Positions 8,708 through 15,025 of a DNA stretch of 64,000 nucleotides are shown piece after piece. Under the pieces are notes generated by a model. The model did no database searches. It was not told the origin of the DNA and worked only from the letters and a program-made list of their open reading frames with translations. The position numbers were made by a program, and so were the translations under genes. Each line of letters starts with the position of its first letter. Position 1 is the first letter of the stretch. Source of the stretch: JAZNSB01 sp045590955 (GTDB lineage: Bacteria > Pseudomonadota > Alphaproteobacteria > RF32 > CAG-239); the NCBI GenBank assembly GCA_045590955.1, contig JAZNSB010000059.1, positions 12,280 through 76,279 on the forward strand. Reading direction: 5' to 3'.

Positions 8708-9475
8708 TTAGTATTTTGTAATCATATAATCCAATCTGTTTTCATCTGCAAATAAAATTTTAATTCCCACACCTTTTATGTTTACCAGTTCTTGTCCCGG
8801 ATCTACATAAATGTTTTCAAATTCTCCTTTGTCTGCATTTTGTTTTGAATAATCCAAATATAGGAACAAAATTTTTCCTAATTCCATACCACCATATTTA
8901 ATTTCAAACCCTTTAACAGGATGAGATTGCACCGCAGAAGACTTTCTTACCGGTACCATACGAAGTTGTCTTGGTGTTGGAATATAATCTTCTCCAATAA
9001 TAATCAAACTTGAACCTTTAAGTTCTCCGCAAATTCTGGCAAATGTTCCGTCTTCATTTAAGAGCAACACCACATTTTCTATATTTGTTGGAAGCAATGC
9101 ATATCTGACACCGTCAACAGTCACTTCTCCAACAATTTTATATGTTTGGTTTTTATAATACTTAAACGGAACAGACACATTTCCAATTACCCCGTCAATG
9201 GAAGGTCTGACAAAATTTTCAGCATATTCATCTCTTTGCATGATTTTGTTTACTGCCACCGGATATCCCACCATAGCACTGTGCACGGTATTTATATCCG
9301 GCTCCATTTCCGTAACATAATCTGATGATACTTTTTTCATATCCCAATCATACAAAGAAACTTTATACCCTTTGAAAAAAGCAAACATCTGTTTAGAATC
9401 CCAAACATCATGACTTTTTGCACTTATGCAAGAAGACAAAACAAGCATACAGCTTAAAAGAACAAATTTTTTCAT
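8708..9475 (-). CDS. Putative lipoprotein of unknown function
   Basis: 255 aa. The N-terminus MKKFVLLSCMLVLSSC is a lipoprotein signal with a lipobox ending at Cys16, so the mature protein should be anchored to an envelope membrane. The rest is a soluble beta-rich domain with no recognised motif. The start at 9475 is preferred over the ATG two codons upstream because AGAGA lies seven bases before it. It is transcribed divergently from pepP and has no obvious partner. Confidence 0.75.
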   Translation of the reverse strand: MKKFVLLSCMLVLSSCISAKSHDVWDSKQMFAFFKGYKVSLYDWDMKKVSSDYVTEMEPDINTVHSAMVGYPVAVNKIMQRDEYAENFVRPSIDGVIGNVSVPFKYYKNQTYKIVGEVTVDGVRYALLPTNIENVVLLLNEDGTFARICGELKGSSLIIIGEDYIPTPRQLRMVPVRKSSAVQSHPVKGFEIKYGGMELGKILFLYLDYSKQNADKGEFENIYVDPGQELVNIKGVGIKILFADENRLDYMITKY

Positions 9476-9570
9476 TACCATTTCTCTACAAATTAATGTT
9501 TTGATAAGTATAATTAATATAACATAAAGTTAAAGTAGTAAACAATAGATTCTAACTTATGAGGAAAATT

Positions 9571-11241
9571 ATGCAAATATCCGACATTAAAGACCTATTA
9601 AAGACAAAAAAACTTGATGCATACCTTATAAACAGAGGCAATGTTTTCATAAATTCAGATATTTTACCGCAAGAAAACATCATAAACAAGCTCACCGGAT
9701 TTACCGGAAGCAACGCCACTCTTATTGTTTGCCAAAAAGACTGCTATTTATTCACGGATTCCAGATACGAACTTCAAGCTCCCATTGAAACCAAAGGAAA
9801 AAAAATAAAAGTTATTTGCGGATATTTTTTAGATTGGCTCAAAGAACAAAAAGAAGACTTCAAACTTGGTATCAATCCATGGACTTTAAGCATAGACACT
9901 TTTAACAAAATCAAAAAAAGAGCGCCACAAATTCAAATTGTAAAATCAGATTTATTAAATATCGGAAGCAACATATGCAAAAAAACTTTTAACGTATTTG
10001 AACATCAAACAAAGTTTTGTGGCATCAAGTCAAAAGAAAAAATCAAACAAATCAGGACCTTTATAGAAGAAAAAAATCTTGATGCTCTTCTTTTGTGTTC
10101 TCCGGAAAGCGTTTCTTGGTTGTTAAACATCCGTTCAAACTGCTTACCTTGCACGCCGGTTGTTAGGGCCTTTGCTCTCATCACAAAACAAGGCAAAACG
10201 CAAACTTTTGCGCAGAATTTAAAAAATCTTGATTATGCCGATTTTAAAGATTTACCTCAGGCTTTAGAAAAATTTACAAACATTGGTATTGATGAAAAAC
10301 AAACCCCTCTTTTTATTAGTGATTTTATTGGAAGATACAAAAGAATTTCAGACCCTGTAATGGACTTAAAGGCTGTTAAAAACAACACAGAATTAAAAGG
10401 CTTTAGAGCATGCCACATAGAAGATGGGGTTGCCGTAACCAAACTTCTTTATTGGCTCAAACACTCTTGGCAAAACAAAACAGAGCTTGATGTTGTAAAA
10501 AAATTATTTTCTTTACGTCAACAAGGCAAACTGTTTTTTTCCAACAGTTTTGAAACTATTGCGGGTTTTGGTCCAAACGGAGCCATTGTTCATTACAGTC
10601 CATCAATAAAAAGCAACAAAAAGCTTGGAAACGGACTTGTTTTAATAGACAGTGGCGGACAATACTTCAACGGCACCACAGACGTCACACGCACCATTTG
10701 CCTTGGCAAACCCACAAAAGAACAAATCCAGTGTTTTACAGCGGTTTTAAAAGCCCATATTGCTTTAAGCTCTGCATATTTTCCGCAAGGCACACAAGCC
10801 GGCAAATTAGAAAGTTTATCAAAATCGCAACTTTGGAAAATTGGCAAAAATTATATGCACGGCACAGGACACGGTGTTGGACATTTTTCCGTAATTCATG
10901 AAAATCCGCCCAGCATATCAAGCTCTAAAAACCTGCAACCACTAAAAGAAGGCATGGTTACTTCTATTGAACCGGGATATTACAAAGAATCAAAATTCGG
11001 CATAAGAATTGAAAATTTGGTAGAAATTTGCAAATGTTCACAATCTTTTGAATTTGAGATGCTAAAATTTGAGCCTCTAACTTTAGTTCCTATTGATAAA
11101 GAGCTGATTGATGCATATTTATTGAGCAAAGAAGAAAAGGCATGGCTCAATGAATATCATAAAAAAGTTTTTGCAAAAATTTCAAAAAGACTATCCAAAG
11201 AAGAACGTTCTTGGCTTGCTGACGCTTGCAGTCCTATTTAG
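9571..11241 (+). CDS. pepP: Xaa-Pro aminopeptidase P (M24B peptidase)
   Basis: 556 aa. Cytoplasmic metallopeptidase releasing N-terminal residues next to proline. Seen: two creatinase-like N-terminal domains (about 1-300), then a pita-bread catalytic domain with ligands in LIDSGGQYFNGTTDVTR (two Asp), HGTGHGVGHF (His), SIEPGYY (Glu) and RIENLVEI (Glu). It ends with the C-terminal extension typical of the three-domain aminopeptidase P group (KAWLNEYHKK). GAGGAAAATT selects this ATG over the one at 9559. The last 92 bp overlap the next gene in another frame; the tail is family-like, so it appears genuine. Confidence 0.93.
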   Translation: MQISDIKDLLKTKKLDAYLINRGNVFINSDILPQENIINKLTGFTGSNATLIVCQKDCYLFTDSRYELQAPIETKGKKIKVICGYFLDWLKEQKEDFKLGINPWTLSIDTFNKIKKRAPQIQIVKSDLLNIGSNICKKTFNVFEHQTKFCGIKSKEKIKQIRTFIEEKNLDALLLCSPESVSWLLNIRSNCLPCTPVVRAFALITKQGKTQTFAQNLKNLDYADFKDLPQALEKFTNIGIDEKQTPLFISDFIGRYKRISDPVMDLKAVKNNTELKGFRACHIEDGVAVTKLLYWLKHSWQNKTELDVVKKLFSLRQQGKLFFSNSFETIAGFGPNGAIVHYSPSIKSNKKLGNGLVLIDSGGQYFNGTTDVTRTICLGKPTKEQIQCFTAVLKAHIALSSAYFPQGTQAGKLESLSKSQLWKIGKNYMHGTGHGVGHFSVIHENPPSISSSKNLQPLKEGMVTSIEPGYYKESKFGIRIENLVEICKCSQSFEFEMLKFEPLTLVPIDKELIDAYLLSKEEKAWLNEYHKKVFAKISKRLSKEERSWLADACSPI

Positions 11242-11677
11242 CCTGTTTTTTGTTTTTCAGAGCAAAGCAAGGCTTATATATCAGGCGGGATTTTCTCCTG
11301 ACCAAAGCCTGGAGCAATACTTTGATATCACCAGAAGATATTGGCAAAAGCCGATTATTTTTGTATTTTTTAATGGCAGACCATGTTATATGTGTCCCCA
11401 AACCATAAACAGCATATACAATGTTTGGCAAAACAACTTTGCAGATTTGTATGACTATTTTGAAATCAACTACTTTCAAGATCAAGAATATAATTTTATC
11501 CAAAACTATCAATTACGTGCACCTTTAAGTATTGTTTTGCAAAACGTAAACAATGGCGTTATGACAAATTGGGTAAAAATAGACAACCCTCAAACCGGCT
11601 ATCTTCCATCTCCCATATACAAAGAAAGATTAATAAGCGACATAAACAATTTCTTTGGTCATATTCCGAGTTTTTAA
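11150..11677 (+). CDS. Membrane-anchored thioredoxin-like protein
   Basis: 175 aa. Seen: a basic N-terminus, one membrane segment at about 20-36 (VLGLLTLAVLFSLFFVF), then a periplasmic domain with CYMC at 79-82 after a beta strand (IIFVFFNG) and a Pro at 125 (QLRAPLS) in the cis-Pro position of thioredoxin folds. This supports a thiol-disulfide role; the specific substrate is unknown. The start lies 92 bp inside pepP with no clear ribosome site, so a later TTG or GTG start cannot be excluded, though it would cost the basic N-terminus. Confidence 0.7.
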   Translation: MNIIKKFLQKFQKDYPKKNVLGLLTLAVLFSLFFVFQSKARLIYQAGFSPDQSLEQYFDITRRYWQKPIIFVFFNGRPCYMCPQTINSIYNVWQNNFADLYDYFEINYFQDQEYNFIQNYQLRAPLSIVLQNVNNGVMTNWVKIDNPQTGYLPSPIYKERLISDINNFFGHIPSF

Positions 11678-11707
11678 ATTGAACCGCACGAACTCACTGT
11701 AAGCCTT

Positions 11708-11743
11708 AAAAATCAAGGGTTAGCAAAGAATTTTGCTAACCCT
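11708..11743 (-). terminator. Orphan minus-strand terminator beside a tRNA-like 3' end
   Basis: A 12-bp stem (AGGGTTAGCAAA with its complement, 4-nt loop) has a T-rich tract only when read on the minus strand (TGATTTTT). No intact minus-strand gene lies upstream of it. Read on the minus strand it follows a tRNA-like end (GCAGCCA) by eight bases. The same layout and the same GGTTAG/CTAACC stem core recur at 12853-12889. Confidence 0.6.
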
Positions 11744-11748
11744 GTCCA

Positions 11749-11763
11749 AACTGGCTGCGCGTG
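11749..11763 (-). other. Orphan tRNA-like 3' end
   Basis: The minus strand reads CACCACGCGCAGCCA, which looks like the 3' side of a tRNA acceptor stem with CCA. No matching 5' half or T-arm stem can be folded upstream. It is followed on the minus strand by a terminator homologous to the one behind the tRNA-Gln 3'-end copy. It could be the scar of a lost tRNA or the far boundary of an inserted cassette. Confidence 0.4.
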
Positions 11764-11857
11764 GTGTACAGTCATCGAACTTTTACAACAACATCGCAAA
11801 GAAGTTATTTCTATTAAAGATCAACTCCGCTATGTTAGGGAAATATTGGCAGCATGA
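11756..11857 (+). pseudogene. Possible 3' remnant of an unidentified gene
   Basis: An open frame without a usable start runs from after the stop of the thioredoxin-like gene (same frame) to TGA at 11855. Its last 30 residues look protein-like: LLQQHRKEVISIKDQLRYV is charged and predicted helical. Its 5' part translates a hairpin and the tRNA-like end, so only the distal part is a credible remnant. The parent gene is not recognised. Such C-terminal scraps beside tRNA ends are typical leftovers of insertions, but chance cannot be excluded. Confidence 0.3.
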
Positions 11858-11884
11858 TCCTCATAAACAAAGTATATCAGAATA

Positions 11885-11913
11885 TTGACAGGAATATAGT
11901 TTTTTGTTATAAT
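11885..11913 (+). promoter_or_regulatory. Consensus sigma-70-type promoter for the 280-aa gene
   Basis: Perfect TTGACA (11885-11890) and perfect TATAAT (11908-11913) are separated by 17 bp. A start of transcription near 11920 would give a leader of about 38 nt that contains the AGGAGG ribosome site at 11946-11951. Confidence 0.75.
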
Positions 11914-11957
11914 TTCTATAATTAGTATAAAAGGAAGTTTTTCTTAGGAGGTTTAGA

Positions 11958-12800
11958 ATGTATTACCACTTTGAGCGAGAATTGAAAAATATCCAAAACA
12001 ATATCCAAGATAATGAAAAATATTATGACAAAGATAAAGTAAGGATGTTTGGTGATAAGCTTAAATTAGCCGATTTATGCACGAGGATATATTTTGAAAG
12101 AGAAAAGTTGTTGCGTGAACAAAAAGAAACAACGGATGCAGAAAAACTGCAAAAATTGAAAGAGCAAACTGCAAACTTAGATCAATTTATAGAAGAAAAT
12201 AAATTAAGAGAAAAGAGGGATGAGGCTTTTGAATATATTCGAAAAACAAGTCCCATGTATAAAAAACTTTATGAGTCTGGAGCGAGGTTAGGAATTGACT
12301 ACATTGTAATACCTGACGGCGCAGCATATCACTATCCCGCAACATCAATTGATCATAGACCAGATAGATGTTTTATTGATTATGAACGATTAGGATATGA
12401 AAAAGGAAAGCCTTGTGAAAATTACAACAGTGGGGCTTGTGTTGTTTTTGACGGGGAAGATTTAATATTAACGTGTGATTGTTCATTATATGAGTCTTTA
12501 ACAAGAAGTTGTAAATATGAAACACGGGGAGGCATTCCTTTTTACAATGGTGGTCAGGAGATGTATTTTGATAGTGTCCCTTTAGAAAGACAGTTTGAAG
12601 GAATGATAATACAGACCAAAGGAAATAATTATCAACTTGTTCCTTTAGGACTTGGAGACCAAAGAAGCTATAAAGATGAAATGCTTTGGAAGTTGTTAAG
12701 ACAAAAGAGACATAATCAAAAAGGCTTTCATGGACCAAGAAAAAGACGCCCTTTACCAACAGAGGACAGGTTCAACGTCAGAGGAGGGGGGAGAGAGTAG
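11958..12800 (+). CDS. Unknown protein with coiled-coil N-terminus and Cys-rich middle
   Basis: 280 aa, not recognised. Seen: a highly charged helical region at about 1-100, likely coiled coil (KLQKLKEQTANLDQFIEENK); a middle domain at about 105-235 with several cysteines (DRCFIDY, KPCENY, SGACVVF, TCDCSLY, RSCKY); and a basic C-terminal tail (GPRKRRPLP). No signal peptide or membrane segment. It has its own consensus promoter and a strong AGGAGG ribosome site. It is bracketed by two tRNA-3'-end/terminator modules, which suggests cargo of a tRNA-targeted insertion. A role cannot be assigned. Confidence 0.75.
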   Translation: MYYHFERELKNIQNNIQDNEKYYDKDKVRMFGDKLKLADLCTRIYFEREKLLREQKETTDAEKLQKLKEQTANLDQFIEENKLREKRDEAFEYIRKTSPMYKKLYESGARLGIDYIVIPDGAAYHYPATSIDHRPDRCFIDYERLGYEKGKPCENYNSGACVVFDGEDLILTCDCSLYESLTRSCKYETRGGIPFYNGGQEMYFDSVPLERQFEGMIIQTKGNNYQLVPLGLGDQRSYKDEMLWKLLRQKRHNQKGFHGPRKRRPLPTEDRFNVRGGGRE

Positions 12801-12852
12801 TTGGTTCAAGGATTGTAAAGTGTTATAATTGTTTGAACCATGAATTTCTGAT

Positions 12853-12889
12853 GAAAAAACAAGAGGTTAGATATCAAAATCTAACCTCT
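12853..12889 (-). terminator. Minus-strand terminator behind the tRNA-Gln 3'-end copy
   Basis: A 9-bp stem (AGAGGTTAG/CTAACCTCT) with a 10-nt loop is followed on the minus strand by TGTTTTTTC. It lies seven bases beyond the duplicated tRNA 3' end at 12896-12914, so it was probably the original terminator of tRNA-Gln before the 152-bp segment separated them. Confidence 0.7.
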
Positions 12890-12895
12890 ATTCAA

Positions 12896-12914
12896 ATTGG
12901 CTGCTTGACCTGGA
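12896..12914 (-). repeat. Direct repeat copy of the tRNA-Gln 3' end
   Basis: 19 bp identical to 13049-13067, which is the 3' end of the intact tRNA-Gln gene including CCA plus two flanking bases. The offset is 153 bp. This is the layout of an att-site duplication at a tRNA 3' end. Confidence 0.85.
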
Positions 12915-13048
12915 AGTATTGAGCTTTTCAAGCTCAATGATCTTACCGCGGGCAGACATATACCTGCCCGCATTGCGATTCCGAACGGTTGGTTCGAGCC
13001 CAATGATAAAACAGCCAACAAAAAAAGCACCACAAGGGTGCTGTTTTT
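12915..13048. other. Structured 134-bp insert between tRNA-Gln 3'-end repeats
   Basis: No ORF. It holds several hairpins: ATTGAGCTT/AAGCTCAAT at about 12919-12939; a perfect 8-bp stem GCGGGCAG/CTGCCCGC around 12949-12972; a T-arm-like GTTGG-TTCGAGC-CCAAT near 12987-13003 on the plus strand; and the tRNA-proximal terminator at 13019-13043. TTGGCTG just left of the insert can pair with CAGCCAA at about 13010-13016. The density of stems suggests a structured RNA or a recombination substrate; no known family was recognised. Confidence 0.5.
13019..13043 (-). terminator. tRNA-Gln terminator (bidirectional)
   Basis: AGCACC/GGTGCT stem with loop CTTGT, followed on the minus strand by seven T; the plus strand also ends in TGTTTTT. 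Nearly identical in sequence (GCACC, TTGT, GGTGC, T7) to the terminator just behind tRNA-Thr at 14050-14072. Confidence 0.8.
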
Positions 13049-13050
13049 AT

Positions 13051-13124
13051 TGGCTGCTTGACCTGGATTCGAACCAAGATTAACGGAGTCAGAGTCCGCT
13101 GTCCTACCATTAGACGATCAAGCA
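13051..13124 (-). tRNA. tRNA-Gln (anticodon CTG)
   Basis: 74 nt with encoded CCA. Acceptor stem TGCTTGA/TCAAGCA; D arm GTCTAATGGTAGGAC; anticodon arm GCGGA-CTCTGAC-TCCGT with CTG at positions 34-36; T loop TTCGAAT. The 3' end forms one copy of a 19-bp direct repeat with 12896-12914. Confidence 0.95.
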
Positions 13125-13140
13125 ATTATAATTTTCTGTG

Positions 13141-13169
13141 TTTTTATGCTTTTTATCATACTTTGTCAA
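13141..13169 (-). promoter_or_regulatory. Probable tRNA-Gln promoter
   Basis: On the minus strand TTGACA (plus 13164-13169) stands 17 bp before TAAAAA (plus 13141-13146), about 17 bp ahead of the tRNA 5' end. The -35 is perfect and the -10 is weak. Confidence 0.45.
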
Positions 13170-13188
13170 TAATTTTATTTAAAAAAAC

Positions 13189-13225
13189 AACCGGCCACTC
13201 ATTTCTGAGAAAGCCGGTTTGTTTT
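13189..13225. terminator. Bidirectional terminator next to the 187-aa gene
   Basis: AACCGGC and GCCGGTT pair across a 17-nt loop, with T runs on both sides (GTTTTT on plus, GTTTTTTT on minus). It ends the minus-strand gene at 13229-13792 ahead of the tRNA-Gln promoter region. Confidence 0.75.
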
Positions 13226-13228
13226 TCA

Positions 13229-13792
13229 CTAAATGTCAAAGACATTAAAGGCTCCGTACCAAATGTGGTCTGAAATATCCACGTTTGGGAACCTTCGCTC
13301 AAACTCTGCTTGCGACATATACACCGCAAAATAGACATTTGGCATGACAACGCTGTTGTCTCTCTTGCCTCTAAAATAACCGGACCTATCCAAAATGCAG
13401 GTGTGAGACACCTCAGCAGGATTTGGATCTTTTACATCCAGAGCATAACAGCTATGATGCACCTTGCGCATCATAATGTTATTGATCTTACTTGAGGTTG
13501 TCCATGGCACATAACCATAAGTCAATCCCTCGCCTGTCAGTCCCAGTTCTTCGGCTTTTTGTTTAATCAACTCCAAGCCCTCGGCCTTATTAGCCATTGT
13601 TGCAATAGGGAAAATGCTCACAATCACAACCTCTCCGTCACGATTGGATATATCCAATGCAAACTCCGGAAAGTCTCCTCCTCTATATTCACTGAGGTCT
13701 CCCTCAAAATTTTCCGGAAACTCATACTCGCTTTTTTTAAGCTGAGGGAGCTGAGTGGACAACAAGTTCAACAATACTAAATGCTTTTTCAT
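13229..13792 (-). CDS. Hypothetical protein
   Basis: 187 aa, not recognised. It begins MKKHLVLLNLLSTQL, a hydrophobic stretch too short and polar to be a convincing signal peptide. The rest is a mixed alpha/beta soluble domain with several aromatic clusters (YGYVPWTT, DHIWYGAFNV). No clear ribosome site precedes the ATG (TTAAGCT), so the start is uncertain. It lies between the two tRNA genes with its own terminator and no operon partner, in the variable island. Confidence 0.6.
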   Translation of the reverse strand: MKKHLVLLNLLSTQLPQLKKSEYEFPENFEGDLSEYRGGDFPEFALDISNRDGEVVIVSIFPIATMANKAEGLELIKQKAEELGLTGEGLTYGYVPWTTSSKINNIMMRKVHHSCYALDVKDPNPAEVSHTCILDRSGYFRGKRDNSVVMPNVYFAVYMSQAEFERRFPNVDISDHIWYGAFNVFDI

Positions 13793-13918
13793 AGCTTAAT
13801 TTTTTTAAAACAAACATAATTATTGTGATAAACACATATTTTCGTATTTTGGAGAATAACATCATTTTTTATAAAAATCAAGCATCTTTATTTTTTTTTG
13901 TAAAAAAATAATTTTATA

Positions 13919-13947
13919 TTGACAACAATAAAACAGTAATATATAAA
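13919..13947 (+). promoter_or_regulatory. tRNA-Thr promoter
   Basis: TTGACA (13919-13924) and TATAAA (13942-13947) are 17 bp apart, 14 bp before the tRNA 5' end, the expected position for a tRNA promoter. Confidence 0.75.
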
Positions 13948-13960
13948 CTCAAGCACAAAC

Positions 13961-14036
13961 GCCGACATAGCTCAGTTGGTAGAGCAACTGATTTGTAATC
14001 AGTGGGTCCGGAGTTCAAGTCTCTCTGTCGGCACCA
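13961..14036 (+). tRNA. tRNA-Thr (anticodon TGT)
   Basis: 76 nt with encoded CCA. Acceptor stem GCCGACA/TGTCGGC; D arm GCTCAGTTGGTAGAGC; anticodon stem CTGAT/ATCAG with loop TTTGTAA giving TGT; T loop TTCAAGT. Its 3' 21 bp plus six downstream bases are repeated exactly at 14278-14304. Confidence 0.96.
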
Positions 14037-14042
14037 TTAAAA
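14016..14042 (+). repeat. Direct repeat, copy inside tRNA-Thr 3' end
   Basis: 27 bp, running from the T loop of tRNA-Thr through CCA and ATTAAAA, identical to 14278-14304; the offset is 262 bp. Flanking bases differ on both sides, so the repeat boundaries are sharp. Confidence 0.9.
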
Positions 14043-14049
14043 CAAAAAC

Positions 14050-14072
14050 GCACCTTTGTGGTGCTTTTTTTG
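14050..14072 (+). terminator. tRNA-Thr terminator
   Basis: GCACC/GGTGC stem with loop TTTGT followed by seven T. It shares its sequence almost completely with the tRNA-Gln terminator at 13019-13043. Confidence 0.85.
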
Positions 14073-14133
14073 TTTTAAATCGTGTTGATTTGAGGTTCGA
14101 ATTTCCGACCCACTTGGTGTCGGGGCGAGGCAG

Positions 14134-14161
14134 AAAAAAGCCAAAAGTAATTGGCTTTTTT
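14134..14161. terminator. Bidirectional terminator-like hairpin inside the tRNA-Thr insert
   Basis: Six A, GCCAA, a 6-nt loop, TTGGC and six T form a symmetrical hairpin that could terminate on either strand. No intact gene is close enough to need it. Confidence 0.55.
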
Positions 14162-14277
14162 CAACGCAGGTTACGCTTTTGTTAGCTTGTGAGCAAGTGG
14201 CAACGACGCGAAACAAGCGTTACAAAGGCGGTGACCGAAGTGAGTTAGTAAGCCGAAGGCGAACTTACGAACAAGAA

Positions 14278-14304
14278 CAAGTCTCTCTGTCGGCACCATT
14301 AAAA
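14278..14304 (+). repeat. Direct repeat, orphan copy of the tRNA-Thr 3' end
   Basis: Exact 27-bp copy of 14016-14042 without any 5' tRNA half in front of it. A separate terminator follows at 14307-14330, which was plausibly the original tRNA-Thr terminator. Confidence 0.9.
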
Positions 14305-14306
14305 AA

Positions 14307-14330
14307 ATCCCCCTTTCATGGGGGATTTTT
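14307..14330 (+). terminator. Terminator behind the orphan tRNA-Thr 3' end
   Basis: ATCCCCC/GGGGGAT stem with a 6-nt loop and a run of T. Confidence 0.85.
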
Positions 14331-14464
14331 ATTTTAAATAACATTTGATTTTTACAATAAAATAGGCAGAACCACCAAGAAAAGCAGACGAAAACACTAT
14401 TGCACCATTATAAAAAAAGATATATAATCAAACAAAAATCAATTATTATAAATAAATTTAAATT

Positions 14465-14923
14465 ATGAGAATCTTTTCATTCAGGAAACCCATTGTTATC
14501 AATGGAGAAAACATCGTGATTAATGATTTAGCATTCAATCACAAATACAAAAAAGAAAAAAATTGCCTTATTGTTGTAGGCAAAATTAAGGATTGTACAA
14601 TCTCTTACAGAGCTGTCTATGACCTAAACGGCAAGTTTATGTTTTTAAAACTATACAAACATAAACGCCTCTGTGCTCTCGTTTCTTGGAAACAAGAATA
14701 CGACATTGAAGATGTTGAAACGATAAACAAAGATGGCAACAGAAACATCGTTACCAGCAAATATCTTTCAACAGCTAAGATTCAACACAAGTTAGTAGAA
14801 AAGTCATTCTACACTTGTGTAAATAACGAAGTCCATAACAAAGTATTCCGATTAACAGATGGAAAATGGACTTCAGAAGGAGATTTTCCAAAAAGTCATT
14901 TAGCCTACTGGATTTCTCAGTAA
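14465..14923 (+). CDS. Hypothetical protein
   Basis: 152 aa, not recognised. Seen: a small soluble beta-rich protein, Lys/Asn-rich, with no signal peptide or membrane helix; hydrophobic beta strands such as NCLIVVGKI and KFMFLKLY alternate with charged turns. The ribosome site is weak (AAATTTAAATT before the ATG). A strong terminator follows. It stands alone between the tRNA-Thr insert and the convergent 363-aa gene in the variable island. Confidence 0.6.
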   Translation: MRIFSFRKPIVINGENIVINDLAFNHKYKKEKNCLIVVGKIKDCTISYRAVYDLNGKFMFLKLYKHKRLCALVSWKQEYDIEDVETINKDGNRNIVTSKYLSTAKIQHKLVEKSFYTCVNNEVHNKVFRLTDGKWTSEGDFPKSHLAYWISQ

Positions 14924-14931
14924 AACATCAT

Positions 14932-14966
14932 CCCCTCACAATTTTATTGTTGTGAGGGGCTTTTAT
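14932..14966 (+). terminator. Terminator after the 152-aa gene
   Basis: Ten-bp stem CCCCTCACAA/TTGTGAGGGG, 8-nt loop, then CTTTTAT. Confidence 0.8.
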
Positions 14967-15025
14967 ATAGTGGTTATAAGAAAATATAGCTCAAAACCTT
15001 TTTTTTATCTTTAACAACACTTTTC

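Larger units (their letters stand above)
14043..14277. other. 235-bp insert between tRNA-Thr 3'-end repeats
   Basis: No credible ORF of its own. From left: a terminator at 14050-14072; a T-arm-like GAGGTTCGAATTTCC near 14092-14106; a second terminator-like hairpin at 14134-14161 (GCCAA/TTGGC with A and T runs on either side); then a purine-rich, more GC-rich stretch at about 14190-14277 containing a GTAAG/CTTAC stem. Base composition of that last part differs visibly from the AT-rich surroundings. The region from the tRNA to the next gene at 14465 contains nothing else except the second repeat copy and its terminator. Confidence 0.6.

Noticed and set aside
12915..13048. A second, complete tRNA in the tRNA-Gln insert
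   Set aside because: A T-arm-like hairpin and an 8-bp stem with an 8-nt loop occur, but no seven-base anticodon loop or matching acceptor stem can be built.
13976..14185. Open frame starting inside tRNA-Thr
   Set aside because: It overlaps the tRNA, two terminators and a repeat; it is not plausible as a protein gene.
14134..14277. CRISPR-like repeats in the tRNA-Thr insert
   Set aside because: No regularly spaced repeats; only single hairpins and one duplicated tRNA end.
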